This document shows positions 14,036-15,127 of a DNA stretch of 15,127 nt, one piece after another. The notes under the pieces are model-generated. The model was not told the origin of the DNA, made no database searches, and saw nothing but the letters and a program-made list of their open reading frames with translations. Source of the DNA: Christensenellaceae bacterium (GTDB lineage: Bacteria > Bacillota > Clostridia > Christensenellales > Borkfalkiaceae); the NCBI GenBank assembly GCA_016295005.1, contig JAEDMA010000026.1:1-15127 (forward strand), read 5' to 3'. Within the stretch, counting starts at the first letter, position 1. Each line of letters opens with the position of its first letter. Both the position numbers and the translations under genes were made by a program.

Positions 14036-15127
14036 TTATTTATTGTAAATTTTCTCATATTCTCCCGCCTGGTTCCCCCAAGAAAAATCCGTGGTCATCA
14101 CGCGTTTTACAAGCGTTTCCCAAGCATTCTTATCATAATAAGTACGAATCGCTTCGTTAATAACGTAAAGCATATCGTGAGCGTTATAATCGTGGAAAGT
14201 AAATCCGTTTCCCGATTCGCCCGTATAGGGTTTTATGCTGTCGTTAAGCCCGCCCGTTTCTCTGACAACCGGCACCGTTCCGTATCTTGACGAAATCATT
14301 TGCGCAAGCCCGCAAGGTTCCATTTTGGACGGCATCAAAAATATATCCGCTCCGGAATAAATTTTTCTCGACAAATCCTGATTAAACGCTATTACTGCAG
14401 CGCATTTTCCCTTATAACACGAAGCGATATGCGAGAAGAAATTTTCATAAGAGGTTTCCCCCTTCCCAAGTATTACAACTTGCACGTCCTCAGTCAATAA
14501 CGATTCGATAACTCCTTTTACCAAATCGATACCTTTATGCGATACAAGTCGCGAAATTATCGCAATCATAGGCACGTCTTCTCTGACGGGAAGTCCGAGC
14601 ATTTTCTGCAGTTCCGCCTTACATATTTTTTTGCCCGACAAATCGTTTACAGAATAATTCGCGAACAAAAATTTATCCGTTTCGGGATTATAATAATCGG
14701 TATCGATTCCGTTAAGAATTCCGCACAACTTATAAGCGTTTCGGTTTATAATGTTTTCAAGACCGTGCGCATAGTAAGAGTTTTTGATTTCTTCGGCATA
14801 CGTCGGACTTACGGTGGAAACAACGTCCGTCATTTCAATAGCGCCCTTCATAAGGTTTACAGCCCCGTCAAATTCGACGAATTGTTTTAACGATTCGGGA
14901 AAACCAAACAAATCGGTATAAGTGTCCATACCGAAAACGCCCTGATATTCTATATTGTGAATGGAAAAAACAGTCTTTATTCTCCTGAACTTTTCGTCGC
15001 CGTAATACATACCTTTAAGGTAAATTATCGACGCCGCAGTATGCCAGTCGTTACAATGCAAAACGTCCGGATAAATGTTTAACCAGGCAATTAAATCGAG
15101 TGCCGCTCTCGAAAAGAAAGCAAATCT
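14036..15127 (-). CDS. glgA: Glycogen synthase (ADP-glucose, GT5), 5' part beyond the window
   Basis: Transfers glucose from ADP-glucose onto growing alpha-1,4-glucan. The reading frame is open to the right edge: 22 codons precede the TTG-encoded leucine at 15061, in the family context (RFAFFSRAALDLIAWL, then PDVLHCNDWHTAAS). So 363 C-terminal residues are visible and roughly 110-120 N-terminal ones, with the KTGGL-type ADP-glucose motif, are missing. Visible marks are HNIEYQGVFG, STVSPTYAEEI, GILNGIDTDYYNP, SRLVSHKGIDLV, and the MEPCGLAQM...RETGGLNDSI segment with the family's catalytic-site glutamate. The gene leads directly into glgP. glgC, glgD or glgB are expected upstream by analogy with other Bacillota, but none is in view. 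Confidence 0.95.
   Translation of the reverse strand, partial: RFAFFSRAALDLIAWLNIYPDVLHCNDWHTAASIIYLKGMYYGDEKFRRIKTVFSIHNIEYQGVFGMDTYTDLFGFPESLKQFVEFDGAVNLMKGAIEMTDVVSTVSPTYAEEIKNSYYAHGLENIINRNAYKLCGILNGIDTDYYNPETDKFLFANYSVNDLSGKKICKAELQKMLGLPVREDVPMIAIISRLVSHKGIDLVKGVIESLLTEDVQVVILGKGETSYENFFSHIASCYKGKCAAVIAFNQDLSRKIYSGADIFLMPSKMEPCGLAQMISSRYGTVPVVRETGGLNDSIKPYTGESGNGFTFHDYNAHDMLYVINEAIRTYYDKNAWETLVKRVMTTDFSWGNQAGEYEKIYNK

Noticed and set aside
15059..15061. Start codon of glgA at 15061
   Set aside because: This TTG encodes an internal leucine; the frame is open to the window edge with family-like sequence before it, so the gene is cut rather than started here.

Overview
The window looks like a chromosomal segment from a low-GC Gram-positive bacterium, most likely a Clostridia-class Bacillota of the gut or a similar anaerobic habitat. 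The evidence is AT-rich DNA, strong AGGAG-type ribosome binding sites, sigma-A-like promoters, a lipobox-anchored solute-binding protein, and family-level resemblance of the proteins to clostridial homologues. No phage, transposon, CRISPR, tRNA or rRNA sequence was seen. The species cannot be named from sequence reading alone.

Layout, left to right. (1) 1-5525: a minus-strand regulator-transporter operon, xre-potA-potB-potC-potD. It starts from a perfect-consensus promoter (TTGACA, 17 nt, TATAAT) preceded by phased A-tracts. The three pot junctions all use 4-bp ATGA stop/start overlaps, and the operon ends in a 16-bp hairpin at the window edge. (2) 5641-8719: a second minus-strand operon, rlmI-mrp-ROK kinase, with its own extended -10 promoter and an intrinsic terminator. 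(3) 8775-9478: maf, the only plus-strand gene, divergent from rlmI, with two possible tandem promoters. It shares a bidirectional terminator with acpP. (4) 9498-9782: acpP as an apparently monocistronic minus-strand gene. (5) 9799-15127: a minus-strand glycogen operon, glgA (cut by the right edge), glgP and a GH13 alpha-glucanase, with 4-15 nt spacers. No intergenic gap exceeds 300 bp.

How the genes fit together. The pot operon should import spermidine/putrescine-type polyamines under control of a PuuR-like HTH-cupin regulator. glgA builds alpha-1,4-glucan, glgP phosphorolyses it to glucose-1-phosphate, and the GH13 enzyme probably hydrolyses maltodextrin remnants. The ROK kinase elsewhere in the window could phosphorylate glucose released this way. 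rlmI, mrp, maf and acpP are housekeeping functions (rRNA methylation, Fe-S or metal-cofactor carrier, nucleotide sanitation, fatty-acid synthesis).

Most gene content is ordinary. The points that stand out are: a PotD homologue with about 110 extra residues and a C-terminal membrane anchor besides its lipobox; a PotA whose C-terminal regulatory half is tandemly duplicated; the architecture of the xre promoter and leader; and a strong codon-context rule in which pyrimidine-ending codons take C before a following G and usually T otherwise. No clearly new biological system was found.
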